Shown here: positions 16,916-25,431 of the stretch, piece by piece | How the letters are laid out: each line of letters begins with the position of its first letter | Numbering within the stretch: position 1 is the stretch's first letter | Assembly (NCBI GenBank): GCA_021797355.1 | Contig: JAJZZX010000003.1 | Location: 124,001-188,000, forward strand | Direction: 5' to 3' | Length of the DNA stretch: 64,000 bases | Origin: Thermoplasmata archaeon | GTDB lineage: Archaea; Thermoplasmatota; Thermoplasmata; Thermoplasmatales; Thermoplasmataceae | Notes under the pieces: model-generated | What the model was told of the DNA's origin: nothing | What the model saw: the letters and a program-made list of their open reading frames with translations, nothing else | Databases searched by the model: none | Position numbers and translations under genes: made by a program

Positions 16916-17440
16916 ATGACAGAAAACGCGAACCTTTCAGAGTTGATTGAGAAGTCAAGGAAAATTTCTGAGGATGGGGCATTGGTCACATATGACCTGA
17001 CGCTGGGACTGGATTTCAGCAACCCGGCATTGGTGGCCAGATCCCTTGCGGAGGTCTTCTTCAAGGAGGATGCTTCAGGCTGGTTTCGGGTTGACGGAGA
17101 TGAGGTCAAATTCGCGCCTACGCACAAGGTAAGAATAGTTCTGTCGCAGGATCATGGAAAGATGCTTGAAAATGTCATAGATGATTTCCTGAAGGATATG
17201 AAGATAGAGGAACTGCCTGAGCATTTTGCTGCCCAGATAAGGGATGAAACGGATGAATCGGCCAGGCTAAAGGCCAAGATGGTGGCCCATAGCCTCACTT
17301 CTTCACTTTTCAGTCACAGCGAAAAAAAGGTCCTAAGGGAATACATAACGGATGATCTGCTGGTCGATCTACTGGGAAGCCTGGAAATTCGCACACTCAG
17401 CGGACAGGACTTAATCGACTGGAAGAATATCCCAATATAG
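16916..17440 (+). CDS. hypothetical protein divergent from the VWA operon
   Basis: About 174 residues, soluble, acidic and mixed alpha/beta. It starts MTENANLSELIEKSRKISED; an in-frame TTG three codons earlier is less likely. The C-terminal half (105-165) is helical and charged, with the segment HSLTSSLFSHSEKKVLREY. No catalytic motif or family was recognised. It is divergent from the phospho-signalling operon and could share its regulation. The GC-rich hairpin begins 16 bases after its stop. Confidence 0.6.
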   Translation: MTENANLSELIEKSRKISEDGALVTYDLTLGLDFSNPALVARSLAEVFFKEDASGWFRVDGDEVKFAPTHKVRIVLSQDHGKMLENVIDDFLKDMKIEELPEHFAAQIRDETDESARLKAKMVAHSLTSSLFSHSEKKVLREYITDDLLVDLLGSLEIRTLSGQDLIDWKNIPI

Positions 17441-17456
17441 TGATACTTGGGATACG

Positions 17457-17502
17457 GCCCGCCGCCCTTCATGATGCCATGGCAGCACTCATGGGGCCGG
17501 GC
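17457..17502 (+). other. GC-rich imperfect hairpin upstream of thiI
   Basis: GCCCG pairs with CGGGC, GCCC with GGGC and CATGA with TCATG. On the 5' arm these are interrupted only by CC and TT bulges, giving 14 base pairs closing a 14-base loop that contains the palindrome TGCCATGGCA. It is far more GC-rich than the flanking sequence and ends 49 bases before the thiI ATG. Candidates are a leader regulatory structure, a small RNA or a hairpin at the end of the upstream transcript. There is no U-run after it and no tRNA T-loop. Confidence 0.5.
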
Positions 17503-17551
17503 TAGAGCCGCACTCTTGATGAACCTAAGGTAACGGATACGCACTGCTTTT

Positions 17552-19039
17552 ATGGCAGGTTGGTATGCTCAGTCATTGATCATAGTCAGATATTCAGAAA
17601 TAGGCCTCAAGGGCGCAAGGGCAAGGAGAAGAATGGAGAGCCTGCTACGGAGGAACATTTCTGCCGGGCTCTCTGCCAGCGGTGAAAAATGTGGCTTCAG
17701 GTGGGAGCGCGGAAGACTATTTCTGGATGGATACAGCAATAGCGCTGTTTTGTACGACGTGCTCTCCAGGACAATGGGGGTGAAGTCATTCTCAGAGGTG
17801 GTCTCACTCAGGTTCAAGCATCCGGATGAGATAGCCAGGAAAGCCGTTGCACTTTACTCAGGAACTGTAGCTGGCAGGAAATTTGCTGTTAGATCCAGGA
17901 GGGCAGGAGGGCAGAACTTCAACTCCGTAAACCTGAACGTCCTGGTGGGGGATGCGCTCTTTCCATTTTCAGCGGGTGTTGACCTCGATAACCCGGAGGT
18001 GGAGGTGAGCATTGAGATCAGAAATGATATTGCTTACTTCTTCACTGATACACATAAGGGTCCTGGAGGGCTGCCCATTGGTTCCGAGGGCAACCTGGTA
18101 GCTCTTGTTTCAGGAGGTATTGACTCCCCGGTTGCAGCGTGGATGATGCTCAAGCGTGGATCACCTCTCTCATTTGTGTTTGTTTCACTGGCCCATCCAG
18201 TTGACACCATGGACTTTCTTGAGTCGCTGGAAGTCCTTGCCGGAAGGTGGTCCCATGGATATGATCCTGAAATCCATATTATTAATGGCAGGATACTTGT
18301 TGAAAAAATGGCTGACGGCAATTCATATACAGCACCGAGTGTCACATTCAAGAGGATTCTCTATACTGTAGCAATGCGTATTGCAGAGTCCTCGGGTTCA
18401 TTTGGTATAGTTACGGGCGAATCCCTGGGGCAGGTCTCGTCACAGACCCCTGAGAATCTTTTTGCCATTAACCACGGAATAGCCTTCCCAATATACAGGC
18501 CGCTCATAGGCATGGACAAGGACGAGATTTCAGATCTGGCGAGGAAGATAGGCACATTTCCGCGGAACAGCAGGGGTGAATTCTGTTCTCTTTTCTCCCG
18601 CAACAGCATCATAGGCGTTACCCCGGACCAGGTGGACCAGGATATGCTGCGTTATGATCTGGTTTCATCGCTACTTTCCAGCCAAGAGATAATTCATGGC
18701 AGCGGCATAAGAGAATACATGGACTCGCTAGGATTCCATGACATGGCACCGCAGGATGTGACCGGGGACATGGTAGTTGTTGATCTGAGGTCCGGGGAAA
18801 AATTCAGCCAGTGGCACGTTCCCGGTGCATTGAGGGCGGGAATAGGCGACATTAAAGGCATTGTTTCACAGTTCGGCACAGGCAAGCCCTATGTATTCTA
18901 CTGTCAGAAAGGCCTTCAGAGTGCTTTCGCGGCAACTGAAGCAAGGAAGATGGGGGCCCTTGCATACTACACTGACGTTGAGGGCATCAGGCGTGTTGTG
19001 GCGAAGCAGCAGTTGCAGCAGCATTTGGGGAGAGACTGA
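17552..19039 (+). CDS. thiI: tRNA 4-thiouridine synthetase ThiI with rhodanese domain
   Basis: A 495-residue enzyme that adenylates and thiolates U8 of tRNA. An N-terminal ferredoxin-like/THUMP region (about 1-170) is followed by a PP-loop ATPase with SGGIDSP at 187-193 and a C-terminal rhodanese domain (about 400-495). The rhodanese cysteine C451 (FYCQKGLQS) and C345 (GEFCSLF) correspond in position to the E. coli ThiI C456/C344 catalytic pair. Many archaeal ThiI proteins lack the rhodanese domain, so its presence implies persulfide relay on one chain. It ends two bases from the convergent gene at 19042. Confidence 0.92.
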   Translation: MAGWYAQSLIIVRYSEIGLKGARARRRMESLLRRNISAGLSASGEKCGFRWERGRLFLDGYSNSAVLYDVLSRTMGVKSFSEVVSLRFKHPDEIARKAVALYSGTVAGRKFAVRSRRAGGQNFNSVNLNVLVGDALFPFSAGVDLDNPEVEVSIEIRNDIAYFFTDTHKGPGGLPIGSEGNLVALVSGGIDSPVAAWMMLKRGSPLSFVFVSLAHPVDTMDFLESLEVLAGRWSHGYDPEIHIINGRILVEKMADGNSYTAPSVTFKRILYTVAMRIAESSGSFGIVTGESLGQVSSQTPENLFAINHGIAFPIYRPLIGMDKDEISDLARKIGTFPRNSRGEFCSLFSRNSIIGVTPDQVDQDMLRYDLVSSLLSSQEIIHGSGIREYMDSLGFHDMAPQDVTGDMVVVDLRSGEKFSQWHVPGALRAGIGDIKGIVSQFGTGKPYVFYCQKGLQSAFAATEARKMGALAYYTDVEGIRRVVAKQQLQQHLGRD

Positions 19040-19041
19040 CC

Positions 19042-20205
19042 TTAATTCTTGCCACTGAATGAATCAAGAAGTCCGGGCACACCAATGAGTGCAGATACGG
19101 TCTCCACCCTGTCACCCAGCAGCGTGAGCCGCTGGATCAGGAAATCCCTGGTAACTGCTACATGCTCCTGATCCACAGTGACTTCAGTCGGATTTAGTAT
19201 GGAGGCAATCTCCGACGAAAGCGCAGGAGCCAGAATTTCAAGTACTGTAAGGAAGAAATCCGGCACCTTCATTGTGGAAATTATATCAACATCCCTGAGG
19301 GTGAGCCTGCTGAGCCTTAGCTTGTGGTCTCTCAGGTAGAGAAGGGCGACCCTAATCTGGCCGAGCAGCGACATGAGGGCATCCCTGTTCAGTGCACTGT
19401 TCATGGCAGGCTGAGAAGTTATGTTCACAGACTGCATCTGATCCTTGTACTCAATTTCAAGGAATGATGAATCGTCCGAGACAGAGGAGTGAAACATGTA
19501 TGATGAGCCCACTTCATCACTGGCGAATGTGATAACGAGATTGGTGGAACTCAGAATCGCAGAAGAAAGATAATAATGATCCAGCTTTTCAAAATCAATG
19601 ACAGGATCCTTACTGACCCAGGTCTTGCCCATCCTTGCTGGCAGCTTTATCCCCTTCACCAAGGTCTCAGCCTCAAGCTTTGTCTTCAGAAACTCCACCT
19701 CGGAAGCGTTGAGGAGGAACTCGTAAACAAGATCCTTCTGGCTGGTGCATACGTACCGCACCTCATAGCCGCCTTCAACATAACGAAGGCGGATTTCCCA
19801 CTCAAGAAGGGGAAGCGGCTCCCTGGAAAGGAAAGCCTCTATGGCCTTTATGCTCTTGGCCCTGTATGAATTCATCTCCTGCTGCTTGGAATCTATGTCC
19901 CTGTCAAGAAGGGGTACAAGTTTTTCCTCGAATGCCTGGAGAGTTGCCCTGGTAAAATCAAGTATGCTGTCACGGTAGGTTTTGAACAAATCTATATTTT
20001 CTTCCCTTATGTAAGAATCAAGAGCCGATGCCACGTCATCAGCGATCCTTCGCTCACGCTTTATGCTCTCGTTCTTCCTGTTTATGAGGTCAACAAGCTC
20101 AAGGTTGCAGTCAGCTGCCCTATCGGAACTCAGCACTGCATCAACGAGCTCAGTTAGAACCTGCCTTAGGAGGCGTGAACTGTCTGCCCTGTTTCTGGTC
20201 TCCAT
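19042..20205 (-). CDS. hypothetical coiled-coil protein
   Basis: A 387-residue soluble protein without a recognised family. The N-terminal third (about 1-125) is highly charged and probably a long coiled coil. The middle (about 135-270) looks beta-rich, and the C-terminus (280-380) is helical with leucine repeats. There are no cysteine motifs, membrane segments or nucleotide-binding loops. It is divergent from the small membrane protein/APC permease pair and convergent with thiI. It lies near the kinase-phosphatase operon, but nothing in the sequence ties it to that system. Confidence 0.65.
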   Translation of the reverse strand: METRNRADSSRLLRQVLTELVDAVLSSDRAADCNLELVDLINRKNESIKRERRIADDVASALDSYIREENIDLFKTYRDSILDFTRATLQAFEEKLVPLLDRDIDSKQQEMNSYRAKSIKAIEAFLSREPLPLLEWEIRLRYVEGGYEVRYVCTSQKDLVYEFLLNASEVEFLKTKLEAETLVKGIKLPARMGKTWVSKDPVIDFEKLDHYYLSSAILSSTNLVITFASDEVGSSYMFHSSVSDDSSFLEIEYKDQMQSVNITSQPAMNSALNRDALMSLLGQIRVALLYLRDHKLRLSRLTLRDVDIISTMKVPDFFLTVLEILAPALSSEIASILNPTEVTVDQEHVAVTRDFLIQRLTLLGDRVETVSALIGVPGLLDSFSGKN

Positions 20206-20293
20206 CTTGGTGCTTATAGTGGTTCAGATTTAATATTGTTTCCCCATATCATGGTTAAATATTTATCAAGGGTGCCATAATATATATGATAAC

Positions 20294-20785
20294 GTGGCAG
20301 ACAGAAATTTAGAAGTCAGCGACAGTTTTGCCAGGATGTCCGAGAAGCTGAAGCTTGAGATAAAGGGTTCCATGTCACTGGCCAGGAACAGCAACAGGTA
20401 CTTGAGCTATCTCAGTGACCAGATACTGCAATCTCAGGACCCTGAAATCAGGGCCTTCATTGATCTTATAACATCCAGGCAGAAGATATCAGTGCGAGGC
20501 CTCATATTCATTGCAATGGGCGAAATAGCCTTCTCTGCACTGCTCATATTCATCAGCCTCTCGTTCATCATCCCTGCTTTCTTCGCCTACGCCAGCCCTG
20601 ATGTAATATTACACTATTTTTCCATAGCCTTGGGAACAGTTTCTAGCAGCCGGATAATAACAACTGCAGTTACGCTCATAGACTTCGTCATATGTGTTGT
20701 TATGCTCCTTTCCGCCCTGCAGCTACTGAGGGCGGCCTCAGAGACTTTACGCAACGCAGGTATAAGGGTGTCTGAGGCAAATTGA
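20294..20785 (+). CDS. small membrane protein upstream of APC permease
   Basis: A 163-residue protein with a charged helical N-terminus (1-65) and two predicted membrane helices (about 72-97 and 117-146). It uses a GTG start at 20294, because no ATG gives the full N-terminal helix. Its stop overlaps the likely TTG start of the permease within ATTGA, so the two should be translated together. It may be an accessory subunit of the transporter; this is inference. No family was recognised. Confidence 0.6.
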   Translation: MADRNLEVSDSFARMSEKLKLEIKGSMSLARNSNRYLSYLSDQILQSQDPEIRAFIDLITSRQKISVRGLIFIAMGEIAFSALLIFISLSFIIPAFFAYASPDVILHYFSIALGTVSSSRIITTAVTLIDFVICVVMLLSALQLLRAASETLRNAGIRVSEAN

Positions 20786-22641
20786 CAGCAGTGGCATCTT
20801 ACATAAGATCATCGGTTATTGCCTTCAAGATCATCACTGTTGTCATAGGAATAATATTCATTGTCGTTTCTGCAACTATTCTCTACGGTTCATCCGGCAT
20901 GTTCCTTGGAACCAGCAAAATTCAGTTCAGTGGAACAATTCTCATATTCGCAGCCCTTGCATCTCTAGTGTCAGGGATAACTCTTGTGGTTATCCTTCCT
21001 GAGTCGGTGAAGGTAAGATTTGCCAGGCCTAGAGCCAGGACGCAGCCGAATCCCACCTATGGCTTTGTAACCCTTCTGGCCATAGGGGTGGGCGCAACAA
21101 TCGGTTCACCCCTATTCATCATTCTTCCGGTGAATATTGTCCAGTATGCCATTGTTTCTATACTCTCCCTTATCCTTGCCGGCGCATTGAGTCTCGGGAT
21201 TGCCAGGATATATTCCTTCATGTACAAGTATTCGGTGGAAAACAAGGTTGAAGTAGTGGGCGGACCAACATATGTTCTCATTTCAACCAGGGACAGGTCA
21301 GTGAGGTATTTCATTGCCCGTTTCTCTCTCTGGATAGCAAACACTTCCCTTGCGGCATTCTGCGCAATATTCTTCTTCCAGTTCACCTTCCAGACGCTTC
21401 CGGTAATTGCTCCCGCGATCGGGCTAACTTCTGCACAGGCTGAAACAGCGGGCTACATTGTGGTCGGCCTCTTTGCTGTCTGGTTCATAATAAATGCATT
21501 CATGGAGAAGAAGTTCATCAGGGTCATAGCTGGAGCACAGGTTGTTTTCCTCGTGATCATGGTTGGCATCATCCTCCTTCAGGGTTTCTTGCTTGGCTTC
21601 CATGGCGACTGGAACCTCTCAGGCATCGGTCACTACTCCGGGAGCAACATCTACCTTGACATAATAGAGAACACAGGGTATCTCTTCATTCTGTTCTTCG
21701 GGTTCCAGGAGATTCAGAGCGTTACAAAGGAGAGCCTGGCACAGTCAAGGGTTCCATTGATATCGAGGCTTTTCAATGGAAATAGGCCGTATCCTAATAG
21801 CAAATACATACCGATGTCAATGTATGCGACCGTGCTCATTGCCACAGCAATCATGATTTTTGATGCACTGACGATGTATTCTGTCCACCCCTCGCTTACC
21901 ACATTGCAGCAGTCAACGATCCCTGCCCTGTACATAGTCAAGACATACATCAGCCCCCAGTTCCAGCTTTACACGCTCATTGCTTTCCTCCTTGCTACAG
22001 TTACAACTTTCATTCCGGCATTCATTGCCGCATCAAAACATCTCAGGGAGCTTGTTGAAGACGGGTTTTTCCCCAGGTCCCTGAAGGGTCTTTCCTGGGT
22101 ATTCACGCTTCTCCTCATAATTGTGCTCTCACTTACCAATCCAAATTTTCTCGTAAATATAACAGATTTCATGGTCCTCGTTGCCCTGGCACTCATCTGC
22201 TTGTCTGCTTTCTGGCTCAGGAATGTCTTCAGCAGGGTTCCCAGGAGAGTTATGGCTGTATCGGTCATGTCAGGGCTCTTTGCCTTCTTTGTTGATGCCC
22301 TCCTATATCCAGGAAATCCCACAGTTGTGCTTCTAGGTGTCATTGCTGTGATACTCAGCTTCCTGACTTATGACGTCGTATCCTTAGGGACAATAGGGCT
22401 CCAGATATTCGTAATATTCTTTGACCTTGTGGCATTTCTTTTTGAAACTTCATTCCCCTCCGGGATCACCATATTGTATCCCGCCATCTTCGGTCCCCTC
22501 TCCGGGAGGATATTCTATCCTGGATCCATACTGGGTGTCATGCTTCTTCTAAGTGCCGTAACCGTCTTCGTGAACATAATCATGGATGTGTTTGTAATAA
22601 AGAGGACGGATTATCTCAGCAGGCCAGCGAAGGAAGATTAG
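20782..22641 (+). CDS. APC-superfamily amino acid permease
   Basis: A 619-residue polytopic protein with about 12-14 membrane helices. The APC signature is visible around residues 90-115 (LAIGVGATIGSPLFIILP), resembling the helix-1 unwound GxG region. A second conserved stretch, FGFQEIQSVTKES, lies near residue 310. The N-terminal 80 residues add two helices before the APC core, an unusual extension. Substrate is probably an amino acid or amine, but motifs do not say which. The start is a TTG overlapping the upstream gene; a GTG three codons later is possible. Confidence 0.8.
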   Translation: MTAVASYIRSSVIAFKIITVVIGIIFIVVSATILYGSSGMFLGTSKIQFSGTILIFAALASLVSGITLVVILPESVKVRFARPRARTQPNPTYGFVTLLAIGVGATIGSPLFIILPVNIVQYAIVSILSLILAGALSLGIARIYSFMYKYSVENKVEVVGGPTYVLISTRDRSVRYFIARFSLWIANTSLAAFCAIFFFQFTFQTLPVIAPAIGLTSAQAETAGYIVVGLFAVWFIINAFMEKKFIRVIAGAQVVFLVIMVGIILLQGFLLGFHGDWNLSGIGHYSGSNIYLDIIENTGYLFILFFGFQEIQSVTKESLAQSRVPLISRLFNGNRPYPNSKYIPMSMYATVLIATAIMIFDALTMYSVHPSLTTLQQSTIPALYIVKTYISPQFQLYTLIAFLLATVTTFIPAFIAASKHLRELVEDGFFPRSLKGLSWVFTLLLIIVLSLTNPNFLVNITDFMVLVALALICLSAFWLRNVFSRVPRRVMAVSVMSGLFAFFVDALLYPGNPTVVLLGVIAVILSFLTYDVVSLGTIGLQIFVIFFDLVAFLFETSFPSGITILYPAIFGPLSGRIFYPGSILGVMLLLSAVTVFVNIIMDVFVIKRTDYLSRPAKED

Positions 22642-23195
22642 CCCACCTGATCGTGCCTCTGGCCAGAGGACCTGAATCTCTTTGCCTCTTCAATGGCAAG
22701 CCTTACAGCACCTTCCGGATCAGGAGCTTTTATGAATCTGCCATCATCAATCTTGATGTGATCAATATGCATGTCGCCAAGTGCAATGACAGATTTTCCT
22801 TCAGTAAGTGCAAAGGCGGCCTCGGAAAGGGTTCCGGTGGCTCCATCAATAGCTATCACGGAATCTGAGGCCCTTATTATGAGAAAATTTCTTGCATAGC
22901 CAATGCCCGTAGGTATGCCATAGGTTAGGTACCTGTTGCCCTCATCCGCACGCCATCCTGGCAGTATGCCAATAACGGTCCCTCCAGCCTCCGAGACGCC
23001 CTGGGATACCCACTCCATAACTCCTGACATTCCGCCGCATATCACAAGGGCTTTCTCTTCTGCAAGCTTGTTTCCCACTCTGATAGCAAGGGGCTTATAC
23101 TTCTGGTCTGCCTGGCTCCCCCCAATTACAGCGATATTGTACACCTGGAAGTCATGAAATGGTACTATAGAACTGTTGGGAATGCCAAGCCACAT
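22638..23195 (-). CDS. LOG/TIGR00725-family Rossmann protein (lysine decarboxylase-like fold)
   Basis: A Rossmann-fold protein with the LOG-family signatures NIAVIGGS, CGGMSGVMEWVSQG and GATGTLSEAA, the last matching the PGGxGTxxE element in altered form. LOG proteins release cytokinin-type bases from nucleotide monophosphates; archaeal TIGR00725 members are uncharacterised nucleotide-binding proteins. A longer frame reaches 23390 but would cover the start of the divergent DUF1028 gene, so I choose the ATG at 23195. A GTG at 23144, directly before NIAVIGG, is also plausible. Its 3' end overlaps the APC permease end by four bases. Confidence 0.75.
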   Translation of the reverse strand: MWLGIPNSSIVPFHDFQVYNIAVIGGSQADQKYKPLAIRVGNKLAEEKALVICGGMSGVMEWVSQGVSEAGGTVIGILPGWRADEGNRYLTYGIPTGIGYARNFLIIRASDSVIAIDGATGTLSEAAFALTEGKSVIALGDMHIDHIKIDDGRFIKAPDPEGAVRLAIEEAKRFRSSGQRHDQVG

Positions 23196-23233
23196 TATGG
23201 CAAATTTTATCATCATCAGAAGATTGAACATAA

Positions 23234-24058
23234 ATGACATTTTCCGTTGTTGCATTTGATCCAGAGGAGAGGAAATGGGGAGTCGGCGTAGCCAGCAGAT
23301 TTCTTTCCGTGGGATCAGTGGTCCCCTGGGCGTCAGCTGGGGTAGGATGCATTGCCACTCAATCATACGCCAACTACTCTTACGGACCAAGGGGACTAGA
23401 GCTACTTCGCAAGATGAGTGCTCCAGATGTTGTTAAAGAACTCACAGGAAGTGATCCTGACAGGGAGAAAAGGCAGCTTGCTGTTGTGGATTCCAGGGGC
23501 GGCGTTGCAGCATTTACCGGAAAAGACTGCCACGATTATGCTGGCCATATCACAGGGAAGTATTTCTCTGTGCAGGGAAACATCCTTGCAGGTGAAAGCG
23601 TGCTTAATGCAATGGTTGCCGCAATGGAGGGAAATGGCCCACTCGAGGACCGGATTATGAGGGCTCTTTTCGGTGCTGAATCAATGGGCGGTGATAAGAG
23701 GGGGAAGCAAAGTGCAGCTTTGCTCGTCGTGTCCGAAACCATGGTGTTTGAGGAGGGATCAGACCGGTTTATGGATATCAGGGTTGAGGATGCAAGAAAT
23801 CCAATACACGAGCTGAACAGGCTTGCCGGCCTGTGGAAAGCTACCTTCCTTGACAGAAGTTCAGTTGATGTTTCAATTCATGAGAAAGAGATCAGCAAGA
23901 GGCTGAGGCATGTGGGATATGAAAGCCTTGAAGAATGGCTCAGGGCAAACAGCCTCGAGCACAGCCTGAACAACGGGAAACTTGGGTTGGTGGCAATGCG
24001 CATCTTAATGGGTAATGAGAATCCTGAACTTCCTCCACCACCAAAAAATGGAAGATAG
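23234..24058 (+). CDS. DUF1028 family protein
   Basis: A 274-residue protein with the classic DUF1028 start, MTFSVVAFDPEERKWGVGVA, then SVGSVVPWASAGVGCIATQ and SYGPRGLELL. DUF1028 proteins have an Ntn-hydrolase-like fold, and their substrate is unknown. The region after residue 200 is helical and ends in a proline-rich tail. The ATG at 23234 gives the conserved N-terminus exactly. It is divergent from the LOG-like gene, with 38 bases between the chosen starts, and convergent with the surface-protein gene. Confidence 0.85.
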   Translation: MTFSVVAFDPEERKWGVGVASRFLSVGSVVPWASAGVGCIATQSYANYSYGPRGLELLRKMSAPDVVKELTGSDPDREKRQLAVVDSRGGVAAFTGKDCHDYAGHITGKYFSVQGNILAGESVLNAMVAAMEGNGPLEDRIMRALFGAESMGGDKRGKQSAALLVVSETMVFEEGSDRFMDIRVEDARNPIHELNRLAGLWKATFLDRSSVDVSIHEKEISKRLRHVGYESLEEWLRANSLEHSLNNGKLGLVAMRILMGNENPELPPPPKNGR

Positions 24059-24072
24059 GTGTGGGATCACCA

Positions 24073-25425
24073 CTACTTCTTCTCTTCAGGAAGTTCACGG
24101 TGCTCCAGTGAAGGTGGCTGCTTTTTCTCACTTTTTCCAGTTTCCCTGTTTGCACTCCTTCCTCTAGAGGCAACAACAATCAGCGCAATCACCAGAGCCA
24201 CTATAACTGCAAGAATCACAATGTTCAGTGGCGTGAACTTAAAGGAATTCTGTATTTGCTGTACCGGAGTTGGAGTTACCTTCTCAGCGAAGTTGTATAC
24301 CTGTAAAAACTGCTGCTGTGAATTGTTGGCATACCACTGTATAACAAGCTGGGCAGGATAGCTCTGTATATTTGCTGATGAGCTGACATCGACAAGGAAT
24401 GTGACGGTAGCCTGCTGGCCAGGGAGCAGCTCCCCGATGGTTACGTTGTCAGCCGTAAGTGCACTGAGTGGATCGGAGCTTGATACATGGATGGAAATGA
24501 CGCTTGGAGAAAGCAGATGTATCTCAAGATCATACATTGTTACGTTGCCCACATTGGTAATATTGAATTCTTCAACGACCTTTGTTGCGCCTGGCTGCAA
24601 AGTCCCCAAGGTACTGGATATGCCAAGACTGTCGTGCCCGTGGATATAAAGCCCAATTTCAGCTGAGTATTTTCCATAGTTAATGGTAATTATTGAGTTT
24701 CCGGTCACATTGTGTGCATCAAGCAGGAATGTGATATTCTGCGTTGAACCGGGGGCAAAATATGGTATATGGTAGGGCGCAGTCAGGGTGGTGAAATCCT
24801 GCGAGCTTACAGATACATTAAAATTTTCATACGGCCCCTCGCCTGTGTTGGCAAACACTGCATTCAGGGTAATGTATTTCTCATCCTGGTAGATCACCGG
24901 AGGATTTGTGAAGTAGTTTACAAGGCTGATCTGGGGTGTTGCCAGTACTCCAACCTGGAACGGTATGTGCAAATTTCCTGATGTGAGGTTTGTGGTCACA
25001 TTTACGTATAGTTCATAGACACCGCGAGGGGTTGCAGAACTGATGTTAATTAGCTGCTCAAGTGTTATTGTATGGGACGTGGAATTGGCGGATGTCGGAA
25101 AAGTGAGATTTTGGTAATCTGCATAAGGTTCATTTGGGCCATTAACGTAGCTGTAGGAGAAAAATCCTGAGCTGCCCAAGTCTATGGAGAAGTTCTGGTA
25201 ATTTGTACCTCCAAGATATGTGTCGTCAATAGTGACAAATAGGGGAACATAGGATGAGTTGGGTGAGACCTGCACTGATGAATCAGGAGCGTACCATGTG
25301 GCGGAAACCACCTTAACATCAGCAAATCCGGACGCGGGAGCTGCGCCAGAAACTGAAACCAAAGAGCCAGCAAGTATAAGCAAGGCAGTTAAAGCCAGCG
25401 TTATAATAGTTCCTTTCTGTTTCAT
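24073..25425 (-). CDS. secreted membrane-anchored beta-domain surface protein (CARDB/S-layer-like)
   Basis: A 450-residue type I membrane protein. An N-terminal Sec signal (about 5-27, ending VSVSGAAPA) is followed by roughly 370 residues of beta-sandwich-like sequence rich in N-x-S/T glycosylation sites. A membrane helix (about 402-422, NIVILAVIVALVIALIVVA) and a charged cytosolic tail follow. Segments such as FNITNVGNVTMYDLEI resemble CARDB/COG1361 archaeal adhesion-like domains. It is encoded six bases after the MFS exporter gene in the same operon, suggesting it assists export or forms an extracellular part of it. Confidence 0.75.
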   Translation of the reverse strand: MKQKGTIITLALTALLILAGSLVSVSGAAPASGFADVKVVSATWYAPDSSVQVSPNSSYVPLFVTIDDTYLGGTNYQNFSIDLGSSGFFSYSYVNGPNEPYADYQNLTFPTSANSTSHTITLEQLINISSATPRGVYELYVNVTTNLTSGNLHIPFQVGVLATPQISLVNYFTNPPVIYQDEKYITLNAVFANTGEGPYENFNVSVSSQDFTTLTAPYHIPYFAPGSTQNITFLLDAHNVTGNSIITINYGKYSAEIGLYIHGHDSLGISSTLGTLQPGATKVVEEFNITNVGNVTMYDLEIHLLSPSVISIHVSSSDPLSALTADNVTIGELLPGQQATVTFLVDVSSSANIQSYPAQLVIQWYANNSQQQFLQVYNFAEKVTPTPVQQIQNSFKFTPLNIVILAVIVALVIALIVVASRGRSANRETGKSEKKQPPSLEHRELPEEKK

Positions 25426-25431
25426 TGTCTA

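Noticed and set aside
16738-16950. 70-residue open frame in the divergent promoter of the VWA operon
   Set aside because: Starts with GTG, overlaps the better gene at 16916 in another frame and has no protein-like conservation signal.
17441-17551. tRNA gene at the GC-rich hairpin upstream of thiI
   Set aside because: No T-loop (GGTTCRA) or acceptor pairing could be drawn, only a single long stem.
23196-23390. N-terminal extension of the LOG-like gene to 23390
   Set aside because: It would cover the start of the divergent DUF1028 gene and adds sequence not expected in the family.
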